A DNA stretch of 64,000 nt from Sphagnum magellanicum. Its lineage: Eukaryota > Streptophyta > Sphagnopsida > Sphagnales > Sphagnaceae. This document shows, piece after piece, positions 34,871 through 47,820 of the stretch. The notes beneath the pieces are model-generated. The model worked only from the letters and a program-made list of their open reading frames with translations. It did not search any database and was not told the DNA's origin. A program made the translations under genes and the position numbers. Every line of letters begins with the position of its first letter. Position 1 is the stretch's first letter. The DNA lies in contig CM038921.1 of the NCBI GenBank assembly GCA_021904315.1, forward strand, positions 12,492,146-12,556,145, written 5' to 3'.

Positions 34871-36825
34871 ATCAATAAAGAAACAAAAATCATCACCAAA
34901 AACATCAAAATGGGTGATAACATAATTGGATCAAAGAAGAATTGACTAGCAATATGAATGAATTATTTTTATATTAATTATAATGAAATTAGGCCTACAT
35001 GTTAAAGCACCTAACAAGGTACACTTACATTTCTAGAAATCTATAAGCAAAATATACATCCTTGTTCCAAATGCAGATGTTTGAATTTTTTCATTTCTTA
35101 AATTATCAAAACCTTTGACTCTTTAAACCTTGTACTATTCACTTTCCAAAACCTCATTTCCATCAACTAAGAAAATTTGATCATCAAACATGACCAAAAA
35201 TCTATCCAAACATTGCATTTCAAATTTTACATGGTCTTTAAAAGAGTATCTATGGAGTCCTTTTCGAGATATCATTTCTCGATAATTGAGATTGTTGGTT
35301 TTGACAATTTCAAGTGCATTCCATATTGTTAATTTTTTCACAACAATAGACCATTCCTTGTTTATTCAGTGAAGGCACCAAAGCATGGAAGGATCGGTTA
35401 ATGGCAAGCATAGCAAAATGTGTTCAATCACTACAAAATTAATCTAGGATAGGAGGCAAAAGAACACTAGATGCAATTAGGATTTTAAATGCATATGGGA
35501 TTTCATATTTGAAATTTGAAGGAGCAAGTTATTGAAAGATTATGATTATAGGCTTGACTTTAACTTAAATCGCTTTAAGGATAAAATTTGAAATTGATTA
35601 ACCACCAATTGCACTAGTTCACACACTTTGCAACAAAGAGTGGAAAAAGACCACACTAAAAGCAAGGACTCCCATAATGTGAAGTCATGGCATTGACAAT
35701 CCCAAAAACATCCTCATGCTCCCACATTGATTACATAAGCACCATTAAGGTAAAAGCACATTACATGTGAGCCACTTTTCACCACTTTTCACCCAAGAAA
35801 GTGATGTATAACAAGTATAATAGGTGTGTAGTAAATTAAAATATTAGTGACATTTTTTGGAAACCCTAAATGTAAGGAAAAAAAAACTTTAGAATGTGCA
35901 TGACAACATTTTGGAATTCAAAGCTCATTTTGAATCAAAATTAAACTTGATCCAATGGTTAGATGAAGAGAATTGGAGAAAACCAATGTGCATAAAATAT
36001 ATAACGTACATCTTTTCAACACCCATAGGGCCTCATGTTTGTGGTTCATGACACATTACTAAACCAAAGAAAAATGAAAAATAATACAATGTTCACTTAT
36101 AAAATTTTCTCCTTTTCAAAAAAATAATGGTTTTTTCCCAAAAAAAGAGTTTACTATGCATTTATTGCTCAAGAAGTGCAAAAAAACACATTTTTTGAAT
36201 GGATTTTCAACCAAAAATTTTAAACTTCTGAATGGTTTTAAATTTAGTTGATGTACATCAATATCATTCACCACCAAAAAATTCATTACAAAACTCCACC
36301 CATAACCTTAATTTTGAAATATATTTGTAATTTTTCATATTCTGTGATGTGTAGTTTTTTGACACATATATACTTCATATGTTCAAGTTTGTAAATGTTT
36401 GTTGGAATTTGTTTTAAATTAAACTAGTTTAAGTCTAAAATTAATCCAATATACTTAAAATAAACAAAAACAATTCAAGATGTGATGTACACATGTACCC
36501 AAAAAAACCAAATGCAATTTTTTTGTTTTTGTGACTACAATTTTTTTTGGGGGGCATCGTGTGCTTTCACCCATCAATGTTTTGTTTTTTTGAAAAAAAC
36601 AACCCTACATTTGGTAAACACTCATATACCTAAAACCTCACCTCATTGTAATGGTTTTGGTTCCAAAAGCCTTTTATCTCTTTTCCAAACATGAATTGGT
36701 ATTATGATTACAACCTCTTCCCCAAACACAAATATCCAAGCTTTGGTGTGGCTAACACAAATCTTCAAGCTCTAGTAGTAAAGTTGTGATGGCTCTTGTG
36801 TTGCCACCTCCTTTCCGAATGTGAA
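34871..36825. other. AT-rich gene-free region
   Basis: No supportable gene. A 68-codon minus-strand frame (35135-35341) has ordinary amino-acid composition but no recognisable domain and no splice context. Confidence 0.35.
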
Positions 36826-36829
36826 TCAA

Positions 36830-37100
36830 GTGTGATCTTTGTTCTTTAATTAATGCAAAGCTTGTATTATCTTTGTTTCCTCAATTATTGCAAAGCTTGT
36901 CTTATCTTTGTTTCCTCAATTTATGCAAAACTTATGTCTTCTTCATCTTCGTTTTTCATTTCCTTTCCAAACCTAAAGCTTGATTTATTTCCACTTCCTT
37001 CGCAAAGCTTTTGCTATTGTTGTATCTCCTTTCCAAACGTAAAGCTTGTGTTGTTTCCATCTCCTTAGTTAACGCGCACCTAGCATGTTGTCTCTATCTT
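36830..37100. repeat. Short tandem duplications around GCAAAGCTTG
   Basis: The word TGCAAAGCTTG with TTATCTTTGTTTCCTCAAT recurs at about 45-50 bp spacing (36850-36930). A related CCTTTCCAAACNTAAAGCTTG version follows twice (36960-37060). Confidence 0.6.
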
Positions 37101-40100
37101 TTGTTTTGTCTCCAAATGCAAAGGCCAATAATGCTTTTGTTGCTCCTCCCCACACTCTCCTATGATGGTTATTGATCTAAACCACTACACTAAAATCTTT
37201 TATGCCTCCTTTAGCTTATGTCATCTAAATCATTTACAATGCAAGGAACCCAACATTCTTCTAGTAGAAACACACGTCAAAATTCTCACAAATTCATGTG
37301 AACCACCCAAAAAGAGAACATGTTCACCTTCAATGAACATGAGAAGTCTTCACATGAAGGGTCTTTGTACATTGCAAAACATATGATCTAGGATGAAATT
37401 GTTTTCATCTCTTGTTTAGGAGAAAATTTATGGTTCATCCTACATTATTTTCCTTTTTCATAAGCTCATCATGACTTTTGTATTACATCATTAGTTTTGC
37501 CCAAACCTAAGGTTCTCATCCTATGGTTTACCTACTTTACAAATAACTTTAATAAGTTGGTAAGTATGTGCAAAAGGTGAAGTCTAAAATCCAAGTGATA
37601 GGTTTGTGTTAGGTTTCGGTGTGCTCATTTATGTTGTAGGGAAAGTTCATGTAGGAATGGGTTTTCCGGAAGGAGGCCCACTTGCCCAAACTTTAGGAAA
37701 ACCCACAAATATAAGAATTTCCATGCACATAACTTATTATATTTAGTTGGGAACATGTGAACATATAAAAATAGGAGGATCTCCCCTTAGTAGAACACCT
37801 TAGGGTTTAGGGTTCAAGATTTAGATTTGAAGGTTTAAAATTTAAGGTTTAAACCTAAACCCTAAGATTCTTCTCCTAAATGAGATTTTTCAAACACAAA
37901 CAACTAAAATGCAATTGTTTACAAGTCAATGCAATTCATATTTTATTTGTGACTTGAAGTTTTGTGCTTATAATTGGGCATAGGATTTTACATCTTCCAA
38001 GCAATGTATTTCTTAGTGGCCAAGAATTTGTCAAATTCCTTTTATGAATCAGATTAGGCTACCATTAAGGTCATTTGGAACTTTCCTTAATGACTAATTT
38101 GGTAAATTTTTTGAGAAAAAAGGGAATTCTTGCCAAAATTTTTGAGGTAATGTTGTCATTTGACAATTTTTCTTTAAAAGAAAAGACCAATGAAGATGTG
38201 TTAGAACCCTGCTTATAAATAATTATTATCATACCTATGATTAATATTTAACAAAAAATAATTCGCAAAAGGTATTGAAAAAAATGAAAAAAATATTGAT
38301 ATTTGTTGAAATGATTGTAAATTGAACTCCCAACTTATGAAAAAATATTTATTGTCCCAACCATTGGGTTATTATTACAAATACGATGTACAACAAAAGG
38401 TGTATTTTCCATAACACGTTTTTCATTGGGCAAAACATACATGACAAAATGAGGTGCTATTATAAACATATCAAGCACAAGACCTTTCTTTCAATGGTTA
38501 CTTGCTAAACTTTTGGTCTATATTATGTTTTTTAAAAAAAAACCTTATCATTATTGGATTTTCAATCATCATTGTAAGGATTCAAAGGCCTTTTCCGTGC
38601 TATAAACAACCTTTTATTGAGTGTGGGGTACTCCAATGCTTGGATGGTATTTTCATTTTATTTGGTAGAACCATAATGCAATGTTTATCTAAGAGAAATA
38701 GGTTTCTAGCTTATGCCTTGTAGAATTTTGAAAGAGAAGAAAAAAAGAGAGGAGGAGAGAGGAGAGATAAAAGAAATGGAGGGGGGGGGGGCTTTGTGAC
38801 AAAGGTAAGGCCTTCATGTTCTTGTGTTTGTGTTTTTTCCTCTCTAATTTCACAATCATCAAAGGTTGTTCATAGTAGCAAGTTTTTCCCTTCTCTTCTC
38901 CACATTTCAAGGCACACAAGGCCCCATTGGGTTTCAAATCCTTGAGGAGTGATACAAAACATGAGAAAATGTAACAACCCAAACAATGCCACAAACATCA
39001 AAACAAAGTTCCCAAAAAACCTAGAAAGTGGTTTCTCATGCAAAACACAAACACATAATGTCTAAGAACCAATCCAGTTTTTGCATAAACAAACAAAATT
39101 GACTTTTGATGATTCAAAATATTTGTTCACTTACAACAAATAGGAATCAAATTTTGACATTTTTGGTGATTTGAGATCACAAATCATGGGATTATATGCC
39201 GAACATGAAATATAACTAAATATCTTGAACTTAATTCACACTTTAACCAATTTTGAGATAAAAACATAATTAATTAAACTAACCCAACTTATTATTACTC
39301 ACCTAAGATTTAGTTGGACAACTTTTTTTTTTTTTTTGACATTTATGATGGAACCTTTAATATGGTCTTAATTGGTTTTTGAATTTCTAAAACTTTTGGT
39401 TCCATCTCCGTTACTCACAACTAATTTTTAAAAAAAAATTAATTTAATTATTACTATTATTATTTGTGTAGTATTATTTTGTTCAAGCAATCCACATAGT
39501 TTAAAATAGAGATTATATAACATTAATATACAATTTTAAAAAGTAACTACTTGCATAAAAAATAACTTGATTAACTTTTTTCCTTTTCTTGAGAACATTT
39601 ATTTATTTACATAAAAAACTTCAACTTGCTTAAAAAATGGATAACACCCGCAATTCAATTTTTAATTCAAGTTTTTAAAAATATACAATTGCTCAGTTTG
39701 ATTCTAGCAAAACATTAAACTATTGGTCTAAATAGCCTATAATTTGACCTAGAACTTAAACTTGTCTAAAATCAAGAACTTGTCAATAATGGTACAAACT
39801 ATAAATTTAATCTTGTTTTGCCATTATTCTTTACTAATTGTGAAGCAAATTTTGCTCAATTTTGAACATGCATGATGGGGCTTTAAAATCAAAGGGCCTC
39901 AATTAAGGTTATTATAACCCCAAGGCTCCGCCTAAACAATTGGATTTTCTTATTTAAATTTACTAGTCTCAAGTTTCAACAAGTTTTTATAAAAGGTACA
40001 ACTCCCCCATTGTGAGCACTATGATTTTAAGATTCTTACACCTCTTTTGGGTTCATTGTTGAACATATTATGGTTGTAAGCTTTTTATATCACAAACTTC

Positions 40101-41480
40101 ATGGTCCATGAATTCGCAATAGTAATCATGTGAAATTTGATTTTTCACAAGTTTTTATTTTCTTAACATTAATGTTGTACATTAAAAAAATATGAAACAT
40201 CTATAAGTAAGATGAATTTTTAAATTCATTTTGAACATGTCCATAGTTCAATTTCAAAAAAATCAAAAATAAATAATATTAAATAAATAAATAAGTTGCC
40301 ATGTCAATTAGTAATTTTAATCATCTCAATCATTTTGGATAATCATTTCAATTATTTCAATTGAATAAACTTAAATAAATTTTTGTCATAAGTGAGTGGT
40401 TTGTCTTTATTAAATTTTTTTCTATCCACTATTTATGTTGACTAAAATTTTAATCATAAAAATCATGTTATGTAATAATGTGATTATTTCCCTTTAATTG
40501 TATGAACATTGAATGTGATATTTTAGTGATGTGAATGTTACATTTTAAAAGATAGTTTTGTGTTTGTTTGTCTTCAATTTTGTTTTGTTTTTTCTTGTTT
40601 TTCATCATGGTTAGGGGAGGTGGAAGTGAAAATAAAACAAGAGGTGGAGGGAAGGTTTACAAGAAATATTTTAAACAAAGAAATAAAATGAAAGCAAAGT
40701 ATGAATTAATGTTCTTAGCATGATCGGTTGAAGCAACCCCCCCCAAGTGCCTCTTAAACCTTGACATTCATTTATTTAAAATTTCTTATACAACCTCTAT
40801 ACAACAAAAGAGATAACAACAAGGTGGAAGAAGAAAATGACCTTAGAAAAATAAAACCACATAACCTTGTTTAAACCCCAAATCTTACTTAGTAACAATA
40901 GCATTAAAAAATCTAAAAATTATGGACAATATGACATATGGACAAGGAATATGAAAAATAAATATATTTTGAGTGAAGCATATGGATATTCAAGCAAATG
41001 CCATACACATTGAGAAAAATGTATGAATAGTTTTTTTGACAACTAATCATTATAACATTCAAACCACAATTTTTTGCCACATGACTCAATGGTTAGGTAC
41101 CTATAATTGGAGGGGAGATAACCCCAAAGGTGGGAGGGATCTCGCGCATTCTTATAGGCGAAAAATTTATACCACCATTAACAAATGGGTGTTTTCTTAC
41201 ACCTTGTGATCTACATATGTTTAGGTTCACAATAACTTCACCTTGCACCTTACAAGGGGTAAAGCCCACGTATTGAAGACATTCCCAAAATGCATGTAGG
41301 GTTGGATGAAGATTTACAAAATAAACACTAAATCGTCTTTTGACTGGTAAAAATGCATATGTTTGCAGTGCCCTACAATTCAATCCTCGGCAATAAATGA
41401 CTCTTTGGTGAACTACATATTGGCTCAGGTGGTGACAGTTAAATAGTGTCTCACTTTGTAGAGTGCATCTTTTCAGGTTC
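37101..41480. other. AT-rich gene-free region
   Basis: No supportable gene or RNA. A small telomere-like patch lies at 37795-37865 (TTAGGGTTTAGGG turning into AAACCTAAACCCTA), a G10 run at 38780-38790, and poly-T at 39325-39340. A 129-codon stretch without stops on the minus strand (41093-41482) has no ATG at its head and no known domain. Confidence 0.4.
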
Positions 41481-41865
41481 AATACAAGTTTAGTTATTTA
41501 CTTTTTTCCAACCCCAACCATAAAACTAAAACTGAGACTGCAATTAGGTGAGAGACCAGGGCCAAGGGGAATTGACCCCCCCCACATTGGGATCATCAAT
41601 TCGCCTTGGCCACTGACTAGTACCTCATTAACAAACCACCTGGAACAATCATTATGATTGGCCAATCAAAAATGGGGAACATAAGTCAGATCATATTTAT
41701 AACACTCTTCTCTTGCAGGTGTTTGGCTTTGCTGTGCCATTTACCAGCCTGAGCAAATTGTGTAAAAATGCAGGGGCCAAACCGAGCCAAATCAGTATGT
41801 TTTAACTTTTTCTCCTTTTAATTTGCAGGGTCACATGCAAATAGTGGGCACGGCTGGAGATGCTT
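41481..41865 (+). mobile_element. MITE copy 5, next to the eL29 promoter
   Basis: The family interior is clear (AGTTTAGTTATTTACTTTTTT, CAACCCCAACCATAAAACTA, CAATCATTATGATTGGCCAA). The right end GGCTGGAGATGCTT is followed by TTA. The left terminal repeat is eroded, and about 70-80 bp of unrelated C-rich sequence is inserted near 41555-41635. The right end sits within 10 bp of a TATA-like motif of the eL29 gene. Confidence 0.7.
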
Positions 41866-41871
41866 TTACCC

Positions 41872-41883
41872 TTTATATTTATA
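41872..41883 (+). promoter_or_regulatory. TATA-like box of the eL29 gene
   Basis: TTTATATTTATA lies about 70 bp upstream of a telo-box-like GATTAGGGTTTGG (41955) and of the GC-rich leader exon of the eL29 gene. The position is reasonable for a core promoter; the start site itself is not known. Confidence 0.45.
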
Positions 41884-42314
41884 ATGTCACAGCTTGTTCC
41901 GAGCCACATTCCGAACCTATTCTTCTCCCGAACCCAAACTTCTCCGAACCCTTGGATTAGGGTTTGGAGCTCCATGTTTCGGTTTCTTTCGTGTCCATTG
42001 TTTTGTCTCGCGCAGGGCTGCTGCTGTGCAAGAGGCGCGTTCGCAACTGTCTCCGGTAGGTAGGTTTCGTGTGCTCTCTTCGTCCCCTGTTTCTCGTTCT
42101 TCACTTGGAAGAATTTCGACGAAAGTTAGAAATTTTCCACTCGTTGCCAAGCATGCAGAGTGTGCGAAACTTTGCTTATCTTGGACGCGTTATCGTGGGT
42201 AGTAAAACTAGCGAAGTCGTGATTCTTGGGGATGAAAGTTAGACCGTGAGTTTGTATCTTGGGTTCTGACGAGTGGGATTTATTTATTTATTTATTCCTT
42301 CTTACAGATAAGAT

Positions 42315-42831
42315 ATGGCCAAGTCTAAAAATCACACAGCGCATAACCAGTCGTACAAGGCGCACAAGAATGGCATCAAGAAGCCAAAGAAACATAAGTA
42401 CACTTCAAGAAAAGGGGTAAGTCGTATTCGTGAGGAGACTTAGTTCCATCTTGTTTTTCTCCTTGGAGGAAGCCTGCAGTATCAGCTCCGGAATAGACTC
42501 AGGTTTCCACATCTGGTATGATTTCGGTATGATGAAGAAGAGACTAAGTCTCCGTCATTGGGCAATTGCGAAACCCTCGAGTTTCACTATATTTTTTCAG
42601 CCTCAATTGCTGACAGAGCTGCGGAGCGTGGTTCTGGATAAAATGTCCTGATTCCAGCTTTAGTTTTCTTTTCAGGGCTTTTTTGTTGCGTTAGGCCAGG
42701 TGAATGGATCATGGTTTATGAAGATTTTTGACATTTTGGTGCAGATGGACCCAAAATTTTTGAGGAACCAGAGATATGCCAAGAAGCACAACCGCAGTGC
42801 TGCTGTGGAGGAAGAGGAGGAGGAGACATAG
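42315..42831 (+). CDS. RPL29: 60S ribosomal protein eL29 (L29)
   Basis: Two coding exons, 42315-42416 and 42745-42831, joined at AAAGGG|GTAAGT and GGTGCAG|ATGG, give 62 residues. The N-terminus [20 protein letters not shown] and the segment [14 protein letters not shown], then [16 protein letters not shown], are the hallmark of eukaryotic eL29, a small basic large-subunit protein. The acidic tail (VEEEEEET) follows. A leader exon with its donor near 42055 (CTCCG|GTAGGT) and an acceptor TTCTTACAG at 42307 indicate a 5' UTR intron, as in many plant ribosomal protein genes. A telo-box-like motif near 41955 fits co-regulation of translation genes. The length and full motif set make this one of the safest calls here. 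Confidence 0.96.
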
Positions 42832-44167
42832 ATGAGCAGTTCATGGCAGAAACTGGTCGGAGTTTCTGCCTTCCAAATTTGGGAACTCCTTACTCTGGGC
42901 TTCACTTCAACAAATCTTCTTTCTTGCTTCAATTTTTTTTTGTGCTTCCCATTTTATATTGATTTCCTTGGTCATCTCTGTCTCTTTAATGTTTTGCTGA
43001 GCTAGCTAGTGGCATGGCTGACTCTCTCCCCCTTACTGTTCATCTCATGTCAGGAAGTCAGTATGACAGTGGAGGTATGGTATTGACCTTTCCTGGCACT
43101 GCTAGTTTTATGACAGACAATTGGTTGAGGTTTGATATTGACCTTTCCCAGCACTGCTGGGAGCTGATGAAGTCAGCGGGGGAAGTTTTGGAAGCTGGTC
43201 ATTACCATACATATCGCTTTTGAAGGTTGTGAACACATTTTGTTCAAACTTGTGTGTGTCTGTCAGGGTTTTCTGTGGCTTTTGATGGTTTTAAGTATTC
43301 TCTTTTTCATGTTTGTGGATAAGTTGGATCTTGAATCTCCAGAACATTGTCAGGTTATGTCTTGATTCTATTCCAGGTTGTCCTGAATTGTAAGAATGGA
43401 AAACTTTCTCGATCGTTATGAAGATCTGTGAGCAAATCTGTTTGTTGGCTGTTAAATTGTGGCTGTCACTATGCCAATTGTTGTCTGACATGTCAGCACT
43501 TTCCCATGGATCCTGTTATTTAACAGAGGTTGAACATCTGTGATCTTCACTTGCTCCTAAGCTCATCAACATTTCTCTCACCAGGCCTCTGATGTTTGGT
43601 ACAAATGCCAGCTTGCCAGTATTTATGTTGTATGAAGTCACAATACAGTTTTAACCTATTCTAAATCCAATAGGGGGGTGTAAATCAAAACTATCGGACT
43701 ATTTAATATGTTCTCAGCACAACTTTGTAGCTTTCAAAAGGTTTGCATCCACTTGACAGATGAGAGATTTGGCATGAGCTCCCTTTGGAGAAGACTGGGA
43801 AGATTTCTATTGATATTTGATAAGGGAATCAATTTCCCAGTGGTACAGACTTCCATGCAATTAAACTCATGCATGAAATACAAGAAATTCTGGTTTCCAA
43901 GGTGTACATTGCTGTCAAGAATTGCAAACTAGACATAGATGCTGCATATGTAGCAGTTGGATGTTCAAATGAATGTTTTCATCCCTTGGTCATGGAATTT
44001 CTTTCACAATTTGAAACCATATCCACATTTGAGAAGAGGAAAAAATCTATTGGTATGTAAACACTCATCACCATCATCAGGACTGGTTTTCCAGTGCCCT
44101 ACTGAACACAACCAGAGGTGACTGCCTTCTTCCATCAATCCTTTCCAAAGTCTCAAGTGTGTGGGGT
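42832..44167. other. 3' flank of eL29 and convergent 3' flank of the rhomboid-like gene
   Basis: The eL29 (+) and rhomboid-like (-) genes converge here. A duplicated phrase, TATTGACCTTTCC followed by CAGCACTGCTGG or TGGCACTGCTAG, occurs twice near 43080-43165. Short frames at 43708-44060 have no recognisable domain. Confidence 0.45.
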
Positions 44168-47100
44168 CTACCAGTTTTCATCACTGAAACCACCATGGAG
44201 AAAGTGGAACTCTGTGGCAATTGGCATCCCCAGATTGTAGAGACTGAAAAAGAGAGCCAGGCAAAGTGCAAATACAAGAAGTAGTCGACTGGGAGGAAGG
44301 GCCTCATTCAGAAGGAGGTAGGAGTCTATTGCATCATCATCACTATCATTCTGACTTTTAGATGCCGCCTCCTCTAAGTGCACATTGACATGCACTGTGG
44401 GGCAAGTGAAAAGCCCAAAGACAATACCCACAACTCCAGCTCCCAAATGTGTCCTGCATCAAACTCAAAGCACATTGTTAGACAGAAGTCCTCCTCAGAC
44501 TATCTGACTGTGTGAACACCATTGACCAGAAGTAGCAGCTTGCATGCCTGTGGCAAACATCACAGCTAGTCAAATTTCAAAGCTCTTAGCTACACACACA
44601 AGCACCCAACAAGAACAATAATGTCCTTTTGTGGACAACAGGTCAAAATGCTGTCTCTTACATGAGATGGGATCCTACCAGTCATCAATTGGGAAGGAGT
44701 TGCAGAAGGCCACAGTGATTGCAGTCATAATCGCCAATTTACGGATCATGTCATCTGCCACTTCAAGTCCAATAATCTCACGGTTGCGCAGCAAGTAAAC
44801 CAGCCAAGTGCCCATAACAGCAAAGATTGGACCCTGTGACATCAGGTAGGTAGAGCAAACAAGGCTAAGTATTCACAGTGCTTAAAGAGTCACTGGATAA
44901 GATCTACAAAGCAATAAGAGTTTGGCCCCTGAATGCTAAAGACTAAATACAAAGTTTGTGCATAGTCAAAGGCAAACTTACAGTGCCACCCACAGTGCCT
45001 TGAGGTGTGTGAAAGAAGCTCATAAGGTTACCGAAAAGGCCTCCAATGACATAGATCATACCAAAGCCAACTGATCCATAGGCACTCTCCACACCAGGGC
45101 CAAAGGACAGAAGTGCCCATGTACTCAAGCCTATGTGTACCAGGTTTGAATGCTGCATGCTTGCAACAAGAAAAGCATGTGTTACAATACTGCAAGCACA
45201 AGCGGAGAACATGGTTAATTGGCCTCAAGCTTGTCCTTCATACTGAATCAAGCTGTGGATCAGGGTCAGGTTGACCTGAGTCAGGCCTAGTCTGTTTTAC
45301 AGGAAATGAACAATACTCACATTATTTGATGGTATATTAGAAGAAAGTAAAGCAAATCACCAGAAACATGGGTGTAACAAGACGCCACCACTCTCCATCC
45401 ACAATAAGCTCATTCACTTTGGCTCCATATAAGTAGGGAAGTGACGCATCTCCCATGCCTGGCACACCTTGTGGACTTGCCAAGCCAAACAAGAAAACAG
45501 CAAGGTTGACACCAACTAGCGTGTTCCTGCATATGACTCAGCCACAAATTACAGCACTCTTTAGGCAGGATTTGTGGCTGATCCTGTCAAGGATGCAAAT
45601 CATTCTAGAAGCATATGTATGAGATTCCAGAGAAAACCCTTATTGCAGAGAAAACTCCACAAAAAATACTTTGAAGGTAATCTTCTGGCAGTGCCAGCAA
45701 AACCAAAACTAAAATGACAAAAATGAGTGTAGTCATGACCTTATGAGTGTCACTCACAAAGTATCAAACCATTGCCTTTGTCATGAATAGAAGTGACAAG
45801 CTGCAGTGACAGTGGGTTTAGATAGTACACAACAATGCAGAACATCCCCTAAAGGCACTGGAAAACGTATCTAAGAGATTGCAGAGGAAACTCGACAATG
45901 ACACTTTGAAGGCAACTGTTTTGTCAGTTCCAGCAAAACCTAGACTAACATGAAGGATTGCATGAAATCATACAAACAGCAATGGATATTTATTCCAGTT
46001 AATGATTGGGAATGGGTTGCTGAAAGTTTCTTGGCCTTACAAATCAATCCCATCATCTAGCTAACATGGTCTTTGAAACCACGAAGAAATTGGAGATGTG
46101 GTTGGTGATGACACTTTGCACCTCTCAAACAATGGTGTCTTGAATTTTTTTTTGATCATTGAGACTTAGAGAAATGACAGACCAAGATGGGCAGGTGAGA
46201 GTAGTGTGCAACTCACACTTCATAAGAGTAGGAATCACCAGCTTGCAAGCCCCAGATAGGGTCTTGAGAAATGTGTGGAGGCAAATTATTATCAGTCTGC
46301 TGCACTCCTTTCTCTAGGGTTGCCTGTAGCTCTTCCAACAGCTCTCTGTAGTCTAATACTTCATCCTCGTCCTTGTCAGCAGCTTCTCTTGCCTCTATAG
46401 TAGTTGTGTCTATTTCAGCCTGAGATGCCACCTCCATTTTTCTCTCTGCCATTTCTGCTGATTCCTCTTGTACAACTGCACCGCATCCAGTTGTGCATGT
46501 TACTACTAATCTTGAATAATTGATTGAAGAAACTGATTTCTATGGAAAACATATGGACTGCAAGAAAGTGAGATAAGAAGAGAACGAAGAAAGACCTTCA
46601 CTGGCTTTTGGTGGATGCAGCTTGTTGAAATACGCGTCCAAAGCTCGTAGACCTTGTGAAGAAACCCTTGCTTCTTCGTTGTCTGGATCTGTTGTCCGAG
46701 AACCAGTTCTTGTTGCAGCTTCTGCTTCTTCACTCGCTTGACTAGTTTGGCTCACAGCACCATTGCTCAAACTACTGGACGCGCTTGAAGAAGTTCCATT
46801 TAGATCACTACCACCATGGAGCTTATCAAAATATGCATCCAGTGTGCTTAGTCTCTTCCTCCTATCAGGCTTTCCTCCTTGCCATTCTCTTCTACTACTA
46901 CTTTCAATACTGGAGCTCGCGGTGCTCGACGACGACGATGTCGACGGATTCTCGCCAATCTCCTCCACCTCCTCTTCAATCTGTTCTTCTAATGGACTGC
47001 TCCGAAGACAGCAGCACACTGGCAAAGAAAATTCCCCGCACCTCTGGCTGCCACCAAAGCCATGAACTGAAGAAACACGCCTTCTATTACCTGAGTTATA

Positions 47101-47262
47101 TAATAAGAAGAAACTCCTGCTGCTGCTGCGAGGAGTTCTACACATTGCCGCCCCTCCAAACTTCCGAAAGCCATTTCTGAGGGGACAAGAAGAAGCTGGA
47201 GGCTCCTTGCAGTAGTAGTAGCTCCTCAATTGAGCAGCTTGCAACCCTTGAATACTAGCCAT
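44168..47262 (-). CDS. Plastid rhomboid-like membrane protein lacking the catalytic serine
   Basis: Six exons: 46596-47262, 46217-46475, 45361-45526, 44982-45152, 44679-44833, 44168-44453, giving 567 residues with phase kept throughout. The N-terminus is Ser/Arg-rich and plastid-like. Two copies of a short motif, LDAYFDKLH (141-149) and LDAYFNKLH (208-216), precede the membrane part. The rhomboid fold follows: TLVGVNLAVFLFGLASP, GEWWRLVTPMFLHSN with its loop WR motif, FGPGVESAYG, GNLMSFFHTPQGTVGGTGP and DDWTHLGAGVVGIVFGL. The second catalytic residue, His475, is present. Where active rhomboids have GxSG, this protein has G-G-T-G (Thr421), so it is probably a pseudoprotease like some plastid rhomboid-like proteins (RBL9/11 type, from memory). 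About 45 residues after the last histidine include an acidic loop and a final hydrophobic helix (LLLVFALCLALFFSLYNLG). Confidence 0.85.
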
Positions 47263-47399
47263 ATTTCTCTCTCTCTCCCCCTCCCTCCCCGCCCAAAAAA
47301 TAACTCAGAAAAAAAAACCCCGTTACCACCTTCTTCACATATGGAGCTGTAACATCATTCTGTCCAATCGGCACAGAAAACAAAACCAAATTTTTATTT

Positions 47400-47424
47400 C
47401 TCTCTCTCTCTCTCTCTCTCTCTC
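47400..47424. repeat. (CT)n microsatellite in the rhomboid-like gene leader
   Basis: About 12 CT units some 140 bp upstream of the start codon; on the coding strand it reads (GA)n. Likely 5' UTR. Confidence 0.85.
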
Positions 47425-47820
47425 GCTCCTCCTTCCTCGACACTACTGTAGTACAAAACACATACATACACCAGCAAAACACAAGCTTGCTGTAACCTAA
47501 TCTCAGGGGAAGCTTTGCTGCAAGTGAGAGTCCGAAACTCTGCAACAACCGGAATTAGTTTCAGAGCTTGATGTGTGCAGAAAAAAAATACTTGGTGGAT
47601 TTTGCGGCAACTGCAGTGTGCGTGGTTTTGGTTTGCTGCTTCCGATCTGCTGCTCCTGCCCCAAGAGATTCAAGGCCATGGCCATTCGCAATACCGGCCT
47701 AGCACAGGCAGCAAGGCGAAAAACGGTCTTCAACACCCCTATCCAGAAAAAAACACAGTCCAATGCGCACCGGCGATTGACACACTCCTGTCCGTGTAAT
47801 CGACGTCCACGGCTGCAGAT

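Noticed and set aside
35135..35341. 68-codon minus-strand frame
   Set aside because: Reasonable composition but isolated, without known motif or splice context.
41060..41130. tRNA-like A-box (GACTCAATGGTTAGGTAC)
   Set aside because: No matching B-box at the right distance and no cloverleaf could be drawn.
41093..41482. 129-codon minus-strand stretch without stops
   Set aside because: No ATG at its head, no known domain, and it runs into the MITE; possibly a transposon fragment but not supportable as a gene.
43708..44060. Overlapping plus-strand frames with ordinary amino-acid composition
   Set aside because: No domain recognised, no splice partners, and they lie in the convergent 3' region of two genes.
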